60,752 nt of DNA from JAAFHZ01 sp964247085 (GCA_964247085.1 CAXTSX010000020.1:1-60752), one strand, 5' to 3'. Numbered from the stretch's first letter, positions 25,249-34,352 are shown. Notes: generated from the sequence alone by a model not told the origin. Numbers and translations are program-made.

Positions 25249-25677
25249 ATGACAGTTATTCGTTGGGCACCTTTTAGAGAAATAACTTCGTTACAGCAGG
25301 ATATGGATCGCTTGCTAAACCATGTTCATGAGAAATGGGAAAATCCTGATGCTGACTTTATTCCAGCGGCAGAAATCCTGAATACCAATAGTCATCTTTA
25401 TCTCAATGTCGAAATACCAGGAGTCTCTCCCGCTGACATTGATCTGCAGGTGACGGCTCAAACTGTCGCGATTGTGGGTGAACGCTGCCAGCCCGAAACA
25501 GCAGGAACAGTCCGATCGGAGTTGCGTTATGGCAAGTTCCATCGGGTGATAGTTCTTCCCGAAAAAATCCAAAATGATCAGGTGACAGCTAAGTATGAAA
25601 ATGGTCTATTGAAACTAGTTTTACCCAAACTAGTGGAGGAGCAGAACAAAATAATCAAGGTCGAGATTGCCGCTTAA
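25249..25677 (+). CDS. hspA: Small heat-shock protein, Hsp20/HspA family
   Basis: An ATP-independent holdase that binds unfolding proteins and, in cyanobacteria, stabilises thylakoid membranes under heat. From the ATG at 25249 (GGAG 8-11 bp upstream) the 142-residue protein has a short N-terminus (FREITSLQQDMDRLLN), an alpha-crystallin domain (about 43-135, with VEIPGVSPADID and YENGLLKLVLPK) and a short C-terminal tail. The usual I-x-I anchor may be represented by IIKVEI. The longer frame from 25171 has no family similarity. I found no CIRCE element upstream. A terminator follows. Confidence 0.95.
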   Translation: MTVIRWAPFREITSLQQDMDRLLNHVHEKWENPDADFIPAAEILNTNSHLYLNVEIPGVSPADIDLQVTAQTVAIVGERCQPETAGTVRSELRYGKFHRVIVLPEKIQNDQVTAKYENGLLKLVLPKLVEEQNKIIKVEIAA

Positions 25678-25737
25678 TCTAGCCTAATTATTCAGAGTAG
25701 TTGACCATTTGGTATTTTTTAATTAGCTGAATTACGA

Positions 25738-25761
25738 GCCTCCGGCAACGGAGGCTTTTTT
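25738..25761 (+). terminator. Rho-independent terminator after the small heat-shock gene
   Basis: GCCTCCG-GCAA-CGGAGGC is a perfect 7-bp GC-rich stem with a GCAA tetraloop, followed directly by TTTTTT on the plus strand, 60 bp past the stop codon of hspA. Confidence 0.92.
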
Positions 25762-25899
25762 GGAGAGGTGAATTGATTTTGCCGATCATTTTGGTCAATG
25801 TCCTCCCCACACCGCCGCAAGATTAATCATTTAAAATTATCAAAAGTCTGTAAAAATGGGAATAATGAGCTAGTATTTTTGGGATAGTCCCCACTACTA

Positions 25900-26889
25900 A
25901 TGGATTTGTCAACATTTCAAATAATTGAACTGAGCGTTTTAGTCGCCACCACTAGCTATCACTTGATTGCCAGCTACTCAGAGTCTAAGGATTTTGCGGC
26001 TCCAGGCTCGATTACTAACGCTGGCCAACAAAAGTTGCATTGGTATGAGCAGGGCGATGGTTCTGTCACAATTCTGATCGACAGTAGCCTGGGTGGAGTA
26101 GAAGGCTACTTATTGATCGACAAGCTGACTGAATTAGGACGAGTCGTGATCTTCGATCGACCGGGCTATGGCTGGAGTTCGGGTAGTTGGCGATCGCGGA
26201 CTAGTAAACAAATTAATAATGAGCTGCAAGCATTACTACAGGAAGCCCAAATCCAGCCACCCTATATTTTGGTGGGTGACTCTTTTGGTAGCTATAATAT
26301 GCGACTTTTTGCTCATAGTTATCCAGATCAGGTAGTTGGATTGGTAATGACTGACGGGTTGCATGAAGAACAGATGTTGTCTTTGCCTTGGCAACTAGTG
26401 TTGCTGAAATTATTCTTCTCGATTTCTTTTGTTTTTGTATCGCTGGGTGCCATGTTAGGTATTGTCAGACTTGCCGGTACTTTGGGAATATTTGAACTAA
26501 TTAAGCCAGAGCTAAAACGCTGTGACCTATTGAGGCTTCGGCAGGTTAAAAGGTCTTTTTATCGAGCTAGTCATTGGTTGACAATGGCTAGAGAAATGAT
26601 CGGGCTGGATGCTAGTGGCCGACAGCTACGAGTGGCTAACGCGTTGGGCGATTTTCCAGTCGTTAATATCAAGGCCGGGACATTTCTAAAATTACCGGGA
26701 TCGCCAAGATTATGGAATTGGTTGATTGGTAAAGCCGACCAGGTTAGGGATGATATTCATATTGCTTTGGCGAAAGTAACAGATAATTCGCAGCGCTTTC
26801 CGGCATTAAATAGTAGTCATTTTGTTTGGGTTGATCAACCGGAGGTAATAGTGGCGGCAGTGCGTCAGATTCTCGATCGATCGGACTAA
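25900..26889 (+). CDS. Alpha/beta hydrolase, membrane-associated
   Basis: A 329-residue hydrolase of the large alpha/beta family. Residues about 7-25 are moderately hydrophobic (IIELSVLVATTSYHLIA), possibly an anchor. FDRPGYGWSSG is a typical strand-4 region, GDSFGSYNMR holds the nucleophile (S128), and SSHFVWVDQPE near the C-terminus holds the catalytic His. The region after the nucleophile contains a hydrophobic cap (LLKLFFSISFVFVSLGAMLG). The substrate is unknown. It stands alone between a terminator and a decayed toxin-antitoxin locus. Confidence 0.87.
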   Translation: MDLSTFQIIELSVLVATTSYHLIASYSESKDFAAPGSITNAGQQKLHWYEQGDGSVTILIDSSLGGVEGYLLIDKLTELGRVVIFDRPGYGWSSGSWRSRTSKQINNELQALLQEAQIQPPYILVGDSFGSYNMRLFAHSYPDQVVGLVMTDGLHEEQMLSLPWQLVLLKLFFSISFVFVSLGAMLGIVRLAGTLGIFELIKPELKRCDLLRLRQVKRSFYRASHWLTMAREMIGLDASGRQLRVANALGDFPVVNIKAGTFLKLPGSPRLWNWLIGKADQVRDDIHIALAKVTDNSQRFPALNSSHFVWVDQPEVIVAAVRQILDRSD

Positions 26890-27006
26890 GTTTTGAAACT
26901 GGAGCATAGTATATGGGTGAGGAGATGTTTCCCACGCTGCCAATAGCTAAGATAGCAGCCACAACCGTTAATGCTAGTCATTGCATCAATGATTTTTCAT
27001 TTTCAC

Positions 27007-27168
27007 CTAAAGGCAATTACCCTCTGGGGTGATGCAAAAGAGATCTATCGATCTCTGTATTTCTATTTCAACACTAATTTTCAGGAAATTCCCAGTTGTT
27101 ATATACATTTTTGTTATCAGAACCCCTGTTTCAGCATGTTTGCGGGCTGTGATACGCCAAATTCTCAC
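27007..27168 (-). pseudogene. Remnant of a RES-domain toxin gene
   Basis: A GTG at 27168 overlaps the stop of the decayed antitoxin by one base (TAGTG), the normal coupling in RES-Xre modules. The first 15 codons read VRIWRITARKHAETG, which matches the start of RES-family NAD-degrading toxins (M-x-x-WRI-x-x-x-x-AxT). After that the frame continues for only 38 unrelated codons to a TAG at 27007-27009, without the RES catalytic core. The toxin has been deleted or scrambled. The rest of the gap to 26890 holds no recognisable gene. Confidence 0.65.
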
Positions 27169-27592
27169 TAGCCGTAGATCCCATATTCAGTACGATAGAG
27201 GATTTCTTCGACCTGTTTGGCACCTTCGTCGGTGGAGAGTGCAGCTATTGGAGTGATACCTGCCAAGCTATTTTTGGGGGTCTGCAACCATTTTAAGGCT
27301 CGATCGGTATCTTTAAATAGATTAATGGCTTGTTGCGGATGCGATTAAATCTATTGAATCGATCGACTACTAGAGGATTGAGGATGGCGTTATCTTTCCG
27401 GAGACGTGCTTGATTTCTGGGCGAGATGACAAAAATCTGCTGTTTAAGATTGCTGTCTAGTTGGAAGAATTCGGCAGTTTGCTCTAATGATTGATACCGC
27501 AGGACATTCGGTATCAAGGTTTCAGTTGTTGAATTTGCGATTGCCAGGAGCTTCTCGACTTTTTTGCCATTTGTCTTAATTATACCTGCCAA
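27168..27592 (-). pseudogene. Frameshifted MbcA/ParS/Xre-type antitoxin (DUF2384)
   Basis: The first frame (27592 to about 27340) encodes residues typical of the helical N-terminal part (QTAEFFQLDSNL, RNQARLRKDNAILNPL, RFNRI). Continuing in the other frame gives PQQAINLFKDTDRALKWL, then GITPIAALSTDEGAKQVEEIL and RTEYGIYG, ending at TAG 27168-27170. Together they make a complete antitoxin toxin-binding domain, so a single indel at about 27335-27345 broke the gene. The apparent start is a TTG inside a perfect inverted repeat. The partner toxin is also destroyed, consistent with relaxed selection. Confidence 0.8.
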
Positions 27593-27628
27593 TAAGTCGA
27601 TCGAGTGTTTTGTCGATCGACTTATTGG
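27589..27628. promoter_or_regulatory. Perfect 16-bp inverted repeat at the antitoxin start
   Basis: CCAATAAGTCGATCGA and its exact complement are separated by 8 bp. The repeat covers the putative start codon and leader of the decayed antitoxin. Toxin-antitoxin operons are commonly autorepressed through palindromes at this place, so an operator is the simplest reading. Its perfect state despite decay of the genes is notable. The remaining 114 bp up to the sqdX stop hold nothing I recognise. Confidence 0.55.
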
Positions 27629-27742
27629 CTCAGAGTGGTAATTCTGGTGAGTTTATCGTTGTTTAATAGCCCGTGACGCCGCGATCGATCGAATTGAAAT
27701 TTCTTTGTTTGAATAATGGGTGAGAGAACGCGCGATCTAAAC

Positions 27743-28867
27743 CTAACTTTTTTGATGCTGGTCAATAACCTTTTGGTAATAATCTTGCAGCTGCTGCGTC
27801 GCCGCACTCCAACTCCAGCGCTCCGCCTCTAATCTGGCCTGTTGGCGCAACTTTTCCCGCCGTTTAGAATCAGCTAACAGTTTTTGAGTAGCTTCGATCG
27901 ATCCCTTCTCATCCAACGGATCAAAAAGATAACCATTTTCACCATCAGTCACAATATCTGGAATCCCTCCAGACCTAGCCGCAATCACCGGACAACCGGC
28001 CGCCATCGCTTCCAGCAGAACTAAACCCAGGGTTTCAGTCCGCGACGGAAAAATAAAAGCATCCGCCGAAGCGTAAGCACTAGCTAATTCACGACCTTGC
28101 AGATAACCCACAAAATGAGTATTAGTCCCGGCAAAATGGCTTTGTAACTGCTCCCGATGCGGTCCATCCCCCACGATCGCTAGTCTGGCCTGGGGCATGG
28201 CTGTCAAAATAGGCTTTATTCGATCGATCTCTTTTTCCGCTCCCAACCTGCCCACATATAACAACAGCGGTGCCGTCGGATCACCCTGACTCAATCGATC
28301 GCGCATCTGAGCACAGGCCAAACCAGGATCATAAGATTCCGTATCTACCCCCCGTTGCCATAGAGCAGTACCCTCAATCCCATGGCCAGATAATTCCTTC
28401 ACCATCGCCGTCGAAGTACATAAATTAATACTGGCTTGGTTATGAGCTAATTTTAGTAGCTCCCACAATAGCCCCTCACACCAACCGAAACCATAGTATT
28501 TTATGTATTTAGGTAAATGGGTATGGTACGAAGCAATCAATGGTAGCTGCCACTTCTTAGCATAAAAAATCCCAGCTAAACCTAAAACTGCCGGGTTGAC
28601 CACATGGATAATATCCGGTTTAAAAAGCTCGATCGATCGACCAATCTCTGGTCTAGGCAAAGCCATTTTCAGCTCTGGATAAAACGGCGAAGGAAAAGCT
28701 GGTACCCCAGTAATAATGGCTCCCTGGTATTCGCGCAGTCCGCCCTCTGGGCAGAAAACCATCACCTGATGGCCATTACGTTGGAGGTGTTCGATCGTAT
28801 GGCGCAGACGGGTCACAATGCCGTCTACTTTGGGCAGGAAAGTTTCGGTAAATAGAGCAACGCGCAT
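27743..28867 (-). CDS. sqdX: Sulfolipid synthase SqdX (GT4 glycosyltransferase)
   Basis: Transfers sulfoquinovose from UDP-sulfoquinovose to diacylglycerol, the last step in thylakoid sulfolipid (SQDG) synthesis. The 374-residue GT-B protein starts MRVALFTETFLPKVDGIV, with PAFPSPFYPELKMALP, HTHLPKYIKYYG and the nucleotide-sugar EX7E region in PSRTETLGLVLLEAMAAG. These blocks match cyanobacterial SqdX. The companion sqdB is not in this window. It is divergent from the LRAT-like gene. Confidence 0.93.
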   Translation of the reverse strand: MRVALFTETFLPKVDGIVTRLRHTIEHLQRNGHQVMVFCPEGGLREYQGAIITGVPAFPSPFYPELKMALPRPEIGRSIELFKPDIIHVVNPAVLGLAGIFYAKKWQLPLIASYHTHLPKYIKYYGFGWCEGLLWELLKLAHNQASINLCTSTAMVKELSGHGIEGTALWQRGVDTESYDPGLACAQMRDRLSQGDPTAPLLLYVGRLGAEKEIDRIKPILTAMPQARLAIVGDGPHREQLQSHFAGTNTHFVGYLQGRELASAYASADAFIFPSRTETLGLVLLEAMAAGCPVIAARSGGIPDIVTDGENGYLFDPLDEKGSIEATQKLLADSKRREKLRQQARLEAERWSWSAATQQLQDYYQKVIDQHQKS

Positions 28868-28985
28868 AGAGTCTCATCGGCACTTTGTCTTCAAGGTATC
28901 AGATGTTGGCGTAATATCCCCATTGCTTTTTGGGGTGGTTTTTAAGCACAATAGGTATTATTTACATTTTTACTCAATCATTATT

Positions 28986-29690
28986 ATGGCCGCAGGTGCT
29001 CATCTTTATCTCTACCGCAGTTTTAACGGTATGCCTTATATTCATCATGGTATTGACTGCGGCGATGGTACAGTTATTCACTATCAAGGTAAGCTAAAAA
29101 ATAGCGCTGTGACCCGAGTGAGCCTGGACCATTTTTTTGGAGAAACCTTACATGTGAAGGAATACGGCAAATCCGATGAGGCCGAAGTGGTTATTCAAAG
29201 AGCCGAAAGTAGACTGGGTGAAAGCGGCTACAACGTCTTTGGTAATAATTGTGAACATTTTGCCTATTGGTGCAAAACCGGTCTTTCCTACAGCGAACAA
29301 ATTAGAAATATGCAAGTAGCCGCAACTGGTTTAGCCAGTGTGGGGGTCGGGGCGATCGCTGCTCGGATAGCCGCTGAAGGAATGCGACTCGGCTCCGGTA
29401 TGTTGGGATTGGGCGGATTAGTGAGTGGTTTTACTACCGATATTGTGATGGGTGAAATTCTGTCAGACAGCGAATTTTTGACAGACGAAGAACGAGCCAT
29501 CCGGCAAAATGCTCGCAATGCTGGTCAAGTAGCCACCACAGTGGGCAGCATTGCTGGCGGCATGACCGCTGGGCTAGTTGGGGGCGGCATCGGATTAGCC
29601 GCTGCGGTGGTAACACCGGCATTGTTAGGTGTTGGTATTGCGACCGGAACCTACTATCTACTCCAGACTCAAAACGAAGAACTAGCCTAG
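28986..29690 (+). CDS. LRAT/NlpC-P60-like acyltransferase or protease with glycine-rich hydrophobic tail
   Basis: From the ATG at 28986 the product is 234 residues. The first 100 residues have the LRAT-family pattern: HHGIDCGDGTVIHY (candidate catalytic H21 and H32) and GNNCEHFAYWC (nucleophile C89). Such enzymes transfer acyl groups or cleave amide and ester bonds. From about residue 105 the sequence is rich in Gly and Ala with long hydrophobic segments (AATGLASVGVGAIAARIAAEG; GSIAGGMTAGLVGGGIGLAAAVV), suggesting membrane insertion. The upstream frame to 28818 overlaps sqdX in antisense and is not part of the gene. The function is unknown. Confidence 0.85.
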   Translation: MAAGAHLYLYRSFNGMPYIHHGIDCGDGTVIHYQGKLKNSAVTRVSLDHFFGETLHVKEYGKSDEAEVVIQRAESRLGESGYNVFGNNCEHFAYWCKTGLSYSEQIRNMQVAATGLASVGVGAIAARIAAEGMRLGSGMLGLGGLVSGFTTDIVMGEILSDSEFLTDEERAIRQNARNAGQVATTVGSIAGGMTAGLVGGGIGLAAAVVTPALLGVGIATGTYYLLQTQNEELA

Positions 29691-29764
29691 GCCATACAAT
29701 CAATTGTTTTTAAAACAGAACAAAGTTAGTTGGTAGAAGTACAACATTCTGATAAATGAGGTCT

Positions 29765-30658
29765 TCAAATAATTCGTTTGGCAATACACATAATTGATTG
29801 GGCTCCCTGTGGTGTATCTGGATTTATTCCAGACAATCTCTGTGCCAAACGCCTTTTCCAAGACATTTTTCCAATTTTTCCTTCTAATACCTCAGCACCC
29901 AGATCATGGTTATGAGGAAAGACTTTTACTTCAAAACCAAGAGGTTTCAGAATTTCACAATAAACTGCTGGTGTAATCCCATCACCTGGCTTTTGATTAT
30001 GGGTCTCTGTGGCCTGCCGCGCATCTCGATATTCGGGAGAAAGATAGTATTTACTCCGAATTAGCCAATAGAGAAAAAAACGAATTTCCCGTATAAATAG
30101 CCCTAATCCCTGCAGATTAAGTGCTGTACTCTGAGGATCTAGATCTGTGACCAGTAGGCCTCCGGGCTTAACAAGTCTAGCGGCTTCTGTCAAAACTTGA
30201 GCCATATCATCACAATGATGGATAGTAGCATTTGCCACTACTAGATCGGCACAGTTGTTAGCTAATGGTAGATGATGGGCATCGGCTAGTAATGGAGTAT
30301 AGCCAACTTGTTGAGCCATCTGAAGAGCTCCGGGAGAGATATCAACTGCAATTAGTGCTCGGGGAGAACCACCAATAGTTGCAAATAAATTGCCAGGGCC
30401 AGAACCAATATCTATCACCACCTGATCATTCCAGCTACCAGTAGCAGCCATCCAGCGAGCCAGGAAAACATCATTGCGATGGCTAGTTTCAAAATATTCT
30501 TTTCCCCAGATGGGATGACCGAAAAAATAGCTATTAGCTTTCATCGCTGGAGTCAAAATAGGAATTTGACAAGTCGGAAGATTCTGTTCATTGATAAATA
30601 TATGCGCATCTGGAGCCAAGTATTCTTTTAATACAGATGTACAGAGAGAAGTATTCAT
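29765..30658 (-). CDS. SAM-dependent class I methyltransferase
   Basis: A 297-residue protein with a methyltransferase-11-type core: VIDIGSGPGNLF (motif I), AVDISPGALQMA (motif II), ADAHHLPLANNCADLVVANATIHH (post-I) and LVKPGGLLVTDL (motif III). It is the last gene of the minus-strand polysaccharide operon, 27 bp after the DegT aminotransferase gene, so a sugar or lipid-linked intermediate is a plausible substrate. The C-terminal region (RFFLYWLIRSKYYL) is hydrophobic and may contact the membrane. Confidence 0.88.
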   Translation of the reverse strand: MNTSLCTSVLKEYLAPDAHIFINEQNLPTCQIPILTPAMKANSYFFGHPIWGKEYFETSHRNDVFLARWMAATGSWNDQVVIDIGSGPGNLFATIGGSPRALIAVDISPGALQMAQQVGYTPLLADAHHLPLANNCADLVVANATIHHCDDMAQVLTEAARLVKPGGLLVTDLDPQSTALNLQGLGLFIREIRFFLYWLIRSKYYLSPEYRDARQATETHNQKPGDGITPAVYCEILKPLGFEVKVFPHNHDLGAEVLEGKIGKMSWKRRLAQRLSGINPDTPQGAQSIMCIAKRII

Positions 30659-30685
30659 ATATACACCACAAATTATCCTTCTAGT

Positions 30686-31966
30686 TTATGATATTGAGCA
30701 AGAGTCCATACTGTAATTAAAGTATAACTTAATTATCTGAATATTTTTTTCAATTTCTTCACGCGAGTAGCGGGGGTAAGTTGGTAAATAAATTAACTCT
30801 TTTTCAACTTTTCGAGAGTTAGGACAATCACGATAAAACTTTTCAAATTCAGGTGAATCAGCTGTATTGGTGAAATGTCCAGCTGCTACATCTCGGCCAT
30901 GTTTAAACATGAATTGAAGTAATTTTTCTCTATGAGAATACTGAATTGGAAACCATAAGTAGGTATGAGAATTATCTGTTCGGAAGGGTGGCAAAATCAA
31001 TTCCTTAATACCTTTGAATCCTTGGTAATAAAGATGAGCATATTCAATTCTTGTTTTAATATCGCGATCGACATGCTCTAGCTGTGATAAACCTAAACTA
31101 GCTTGCAATGAAGTGTATGGAGATTTGTATACTTCAGGCAAAACTTCAGCAAGTTCACTTTTCTGCGGATTTCGGCGAACTGCTTTGTTAATAAATTCAA
31201 TATTATTGAGATAACTAAATCGAATAATAGGATAGGTCAACATTTGAAAGATAACTGGAAAGCTAGCAATATCATGTATTAAACCTTTTTTGACCTTCTG
31301 CGTAATGCCTGGCAGGGGAGGATAGGAAAAATCTTTTAACTCAGAACGAATTTTCTCAATCACATCTATCCGTTGGGATACGATCGCTCCTCCTAGCCAT
31401 GTAGGCATATTTTTGTGCATTTCAAAGCTAAATACACCAACATCGCCAATGGTGCCGACGGCCTGTCCTTCCTCTTCTACACCAAACGACTGCGCAGCAT
31501 CTTCAATCAGCGGAATCTTAAATCGATCGCAAATACTTTTAATTCGATGAGCTTCGGCGGTAAGTCCGTGTAGATGAGTAATTAAGACGGCTCCCGTATT
31601 AGGATTAATGAGATTCTCCACCTCAGTTGTGGAAATATTACAAGTGCTTCGTTCAATATCGGCAAATACCGGATGACCTCCGGCAAAAATTACCATGTTT
31701 ACAACATCAGTAATAGTATAGGGTGACAAAATCACCTCTTGTCCAGGCTGGATTAAAGCTTTGAGAGCAAGATATATGCCTAACCGACATTGATATACAC
31801 AGAGGGCGTAATCAATTGAAAATCTTTTACCAAGCGCCTTCTCAAAAAACTCGATTTTCTCTCTGTTTTGCCTAAATTGACCGATGAGAAGATACCCTAA
31901 AAATGTTAGGTAACTATTTGGGTTTGTATAGAGTCGGTTCTTAGGATTGGGTGTAAGATTCAACAT
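30686..31966 (-). CDS. DegT/DnrJ/EryC1/StrS-family PLP aminotransferase
   Basis: These enzymes transfer an amino group to a keto-sugar nucleotide. In the 426-residue protein the fold-type I blocks are clear: PGQEVILSPYTITDVVNMVI, PVFADIE, LITHLHGL, LIEDAAQSFG and GVFSFEMHKNMPTWLGGAIV, where the Lys of HKN is the probable PLP Schiff-base residue. The N-terminus is longer than usual. It lies in the polysaccharide operon and implies an amino-sugar building block, although the partner dehydratase is not in the window. Confidence 0.9.
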   Translation of the reverse strand: MLNLTPNPKNRLYTNPNSYLTFLGYLLIGQFRQNREKIEFFEKALGKRFSIDYALCVYQCRLGIYLALKALIQPGQEVILSPYTITDVVNMVIFAGGHPVFADIERSTCNISTTEVENLINPNTGAVLITHLHGLTAEAHRIKSICDRFKIPLIEDAAQSFGVEEEGQAVGTIGDVGVFSFEMHKNMPTWLGGAIVSQRIDVIEKIRSELKDFSYPPLPGITQKVKKGLIHDIASFPVIFQMLTYPIIRFSYLNNIEFINKAVRRNPQKSELAEVLPEVYKSPYTSLQASLGLSQLEHVDRDIKTRIEYAHLYYQGFKGIKELILPPFRTDNSHTYLWFPIQYSHREKLLQFMFKHGRDVAAGHFTNTADSPEFEKFYRDCPNSRKVEKELIYLPTYPRYSREEIEKNIQIIKLYFNYSMDSCSIS

Positions 31967-32010
31967 ACAAAAATATTGGATTTGCTATTTTGGTCAAGAT
32001 TCGAATTTTA

Positions 32011-33213
32011 CTAATTTATGACGGCTGCATCTTTTTTGAGGATTGTCTGCCACAGAGCAACTGATCTATGGGCAATTTGTTCGTGACTATAAAGTTGCTG
32101 TACTCTGTTAATGCCATATTGACCAGTTGCTTTGCGCCATTCCGGGTCATCGATTAGCCGGGCGAGGATGTTTGCCAATGCGTGATGATCTTCTTCAGGA
32201 AATACCAAATCAGAACGACCAATTACATTTGGAATCTCGCCGGAATCAGAGCCTACTACTGGAATTCCCATGGACATCGCTTCAATGAGCACATGGCCAA
32301 ACTGTTCCTTCCAAGTGGCTGTCGATCGAGACGGCAGCACTAAAACATCAAATTGGCTGAGTTCGGCTGGAGCTTGCTGGTGTGGAACGGCACCTCGCCA
32401 GAGAACAAGGTCGGTAATTTGAAGACTTTCGGCTAGGTTGCGTAGTTTTGTTTCTTCTGGACCAGAACCACAGAGAATTACTTGACTGTGGATATGGCGA
32501 TCGCGTAACTGAGTAACCGCATGAAAGATGATATCTATTCCTTTACTGTGAGCTAACCTGCCCAGAAAGCCAATCCGAAATGTGGTGACAGTAGTTATTG
32601 ATGTTGCAGATGGTGTGAAAAAATGCGGATCGACACCCATCTGGGGCATTACTTCTAATAAGCCTTGGTAGTTCCACTTTTTCATAATGTTGGCGCCATC
32701 TTGATTGCCAGGGATAATCGCACTGGCTGTCTGGAGTACAAACTGACAAATCTGCCATCGTAATAATGACAATTGACGTAATTGATTTTCCCAGCCAAAT
32801 ATGACGATCGGCTTGCTAGTCATTCTCGCCAAAATGGCAACCTCAAAAGCGCACAATGAGAAAACTTCTGCCTCTACTTGAATAATATCGGGCTGGAATT
32901 CTTGCAAGACTTTCCAGATCGTCCAGGGAGCATAAAAATAAGCTCCAACTCGACCAGTAAACAGTACCGGAGCCGAATAGAGCTGGAGGTTGGGGTAGGG
33001 ATGCTCCAAAGGTAGTTCTTTGTCCCATTCTAGTGCTTTCCAATTACTAGGAGCTAGTAATCCGACTTCGATATTTTGGACTTGATCGATCGCATTTAGT
33101 TTGCCTTGATTAATGCCTACGACGTAAGCATGACTGATAAACAGTACCCTAAGTCGATCTCTAGAAAATTTTGGTGGGACTAAAGATAAATCGAGAGTGC
33201 GAGTTTCTTTCAT
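32011..33213 (-). CDS. Glycosyltransferase family 4
   Basis: A 400-residue GT-B enzyme. The N-terminal acceptor domain begins near RLRVLFISHAYV; the C-terminal donor domain has RIGFLGRLAHSKGIDI, LCGSGPEETKLR and the late FGHVLIEAMSMGIPVVGSDSGEIP with the EX7E acid pair. It transfers a sugar from a nucleotide donor in polysaccharide assembly. It starts 3 bp after the acyltransferase stop and lies 44 bp before the DegT gene. Donor and linkage cannot be read from the sequence. Confidence 0.92.
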   Translation of the reverse strand: MKETRTLDLSLVPPKFSRDRLRVLFISHAYVVGINQGKLNAIDQVQNIEVGLLAPSNWKALEWDKELPLEHPYPNLQLYSAPVLFTGRVGAYFYAPWTIWKVLQEFQPDIIQVEAEVFSLCAFEVAILARMTSKPIVIFGWENQLRQLSLLRWQICQFVLQTASAIIPGNQDGANIMKKWNYQGLLEVMPQMGVDPHFFTPSATSITTVTTFRIGFLGRLAHSKGIDIIFHAVTQLRDRHIHSQVILCGSGPEETKLRNLAESLQITDLVLWRGAVPHQQAPAELSQFDVLVLPSRSTATWKEQFGHVLIEAMSMGIPVVGSDSGEIPNVIGRSDLVFPEEDHHALANILARLIDDPEWRKATGQYGINRVQQLYSHEQIAHRSVALWQTILKKDAAVIN

Positions 33214-33216
33214 CTG

Positions 33217-34314
33217 CTAGACTCCAAATAAATAGTTTGTTTTCAGTTTGGTTTTCGTCAAATAAGCAACAATTGCCCAACTAATTGCAAAACAAGGTAT
33301 TGAGATTATCAACATCGAAAAAACTGAAATTGATCCGGCGAGTTGAGGTGCGATTTTACTGATGATGGGTTTGACTGCATACATCACAAATGGATGAATT
33401 AAATAAATCCCAAACGAACATGCACCAATATTGGTGATGATATTACCTATTTGGTCGTTAATAATGTAGCCAGACATGGCAATACCCAGCAAGAGTAAAG
33501 TAAATGCTAGGAACAGTTCTGATATTCCTCCTGGTAGAAATGTTTTACCTAAAGTATTACTGGAAACGAATAAAATCGCCAGAATTGCGGTGGTTCTGGC
33601 ATGGAATAGTTTTTGATTTAATCTTAATTTGTTTAGCAGCAGTGCGATCAAGAAATAAGGCAAACATCTAATTATCCAAGCCGTCTCGATCAAGATAAAT
33701 CTCAGTAATGGATATTTTTCGACATCAAATTTAAAATTAGTTGATAAACTGGCAAAGGCAATACTCATATCCTTTAGTTGAAATCCATTTCCAGAAATCT
33801 CCAGTAAAGTATATAAAATGGTACTTACTATAGCGATGAATATTAGTTTCCAATTGTTGATTCTCCATTTCATTAACAATGGAATTAATAATACCAAAAA
33901 TGTTCCAGTCAACAGCAGCGGTAAAAAATAGAGATGATAGGAAGCTCCTCCAAAGAAAATAATCGACAAAGGATCTTGGAGTAGTTGTTGCAATCGATCG
34001 GTTTTATGAGATAATCTGAAAACAATGACCCTGGAAAGCAAAAAGACTGTACTCCAAACTAAATAGGGAATTAAAATCCTATCTATCTTTGATTGCCAGA
34101 ATTTCTTAGAATAAATAATATCTGGCTTATCTGTCAAGAAATAAAAAGTTGTTGCTATAAAAAATGGAACAGCAAAATAAAAAAATAGCCGAAATTTGAT
34201 TGCTGTGTTGTCTATGGGTAGTCCCCATGATTGATCTCCTGAATGAACAAGAATCACAGCATAAGCTGATAATCCTCTACTGAATTCTATTCCTAACAAC
34301 TTGGGGCTTTTCAT
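33217..34314 (-). CDS. Membrane acyltransferase, Acyl_transf_3 (OafA/WecH-like) family
   Basis: A 365-residue integral membrane protein with about ten transmembrane helices. The N-terminal signature GIEFSRGLSAYAVILVHSG carries the Arg and His conserved in the family. Such proteins acetylate or succinylate sugars on polysaccharides or lipid-linked intermediates. It lies in the operon between a GT2 (38 bp upstream) and a GT4 (3 bp downstream), pointing to acyl decoration of the repeat unit. Confidence 0.9.
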   Translation of the reverse strand: MKSPKLLGIEFSRGLSAYAVILVHSGDQSWGLPIDNTAIKFRLFFYFAVPFFIATTFYFLTDKPDIIYSKKFWQSKIDRILIPYLVWSTVFLLSRVIVFRLSHKTDRLQQLLQDPLSIIFFGGASYHLYFLPLLLTGTFLVLLIPLLMKWRINNWKLIFIAIVSTILYTLLEISGNGFQLKDMSIAFASLSTNFKFDVEKYPLLRFILIETAWIIRCLPYFLIALLLNKLRLNQKLFHARTTAILAILFVSSNTLGKTFLPGGISELFLAFTLLLLGIAMSGYIINDQIGNIITNIGACSFGIYLIHPFVMYAVKPIISKIAPQLAGSISVFSMLIISIPCFAISWAIVAYLTKTKLKTNYLFGV

Positions 34315-34352
34315 TTTTATAAGGATATAAATTACTAACTTTTAATGAAGAT

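Noticed and set aside
26971..27256. Short plus-strand frames of 66 and 75 codons
   Set aside because: They run antisense through the decayed toxin-antitoxin locus and have no family resemblance.
28818..28985. N-terminal extension of the LRAT-like protein
   Set aside because: The extra 56 residues overlap the start of sqdX in antisense and lack family similarity; the ATG at 28986 begins exactly at the domain.
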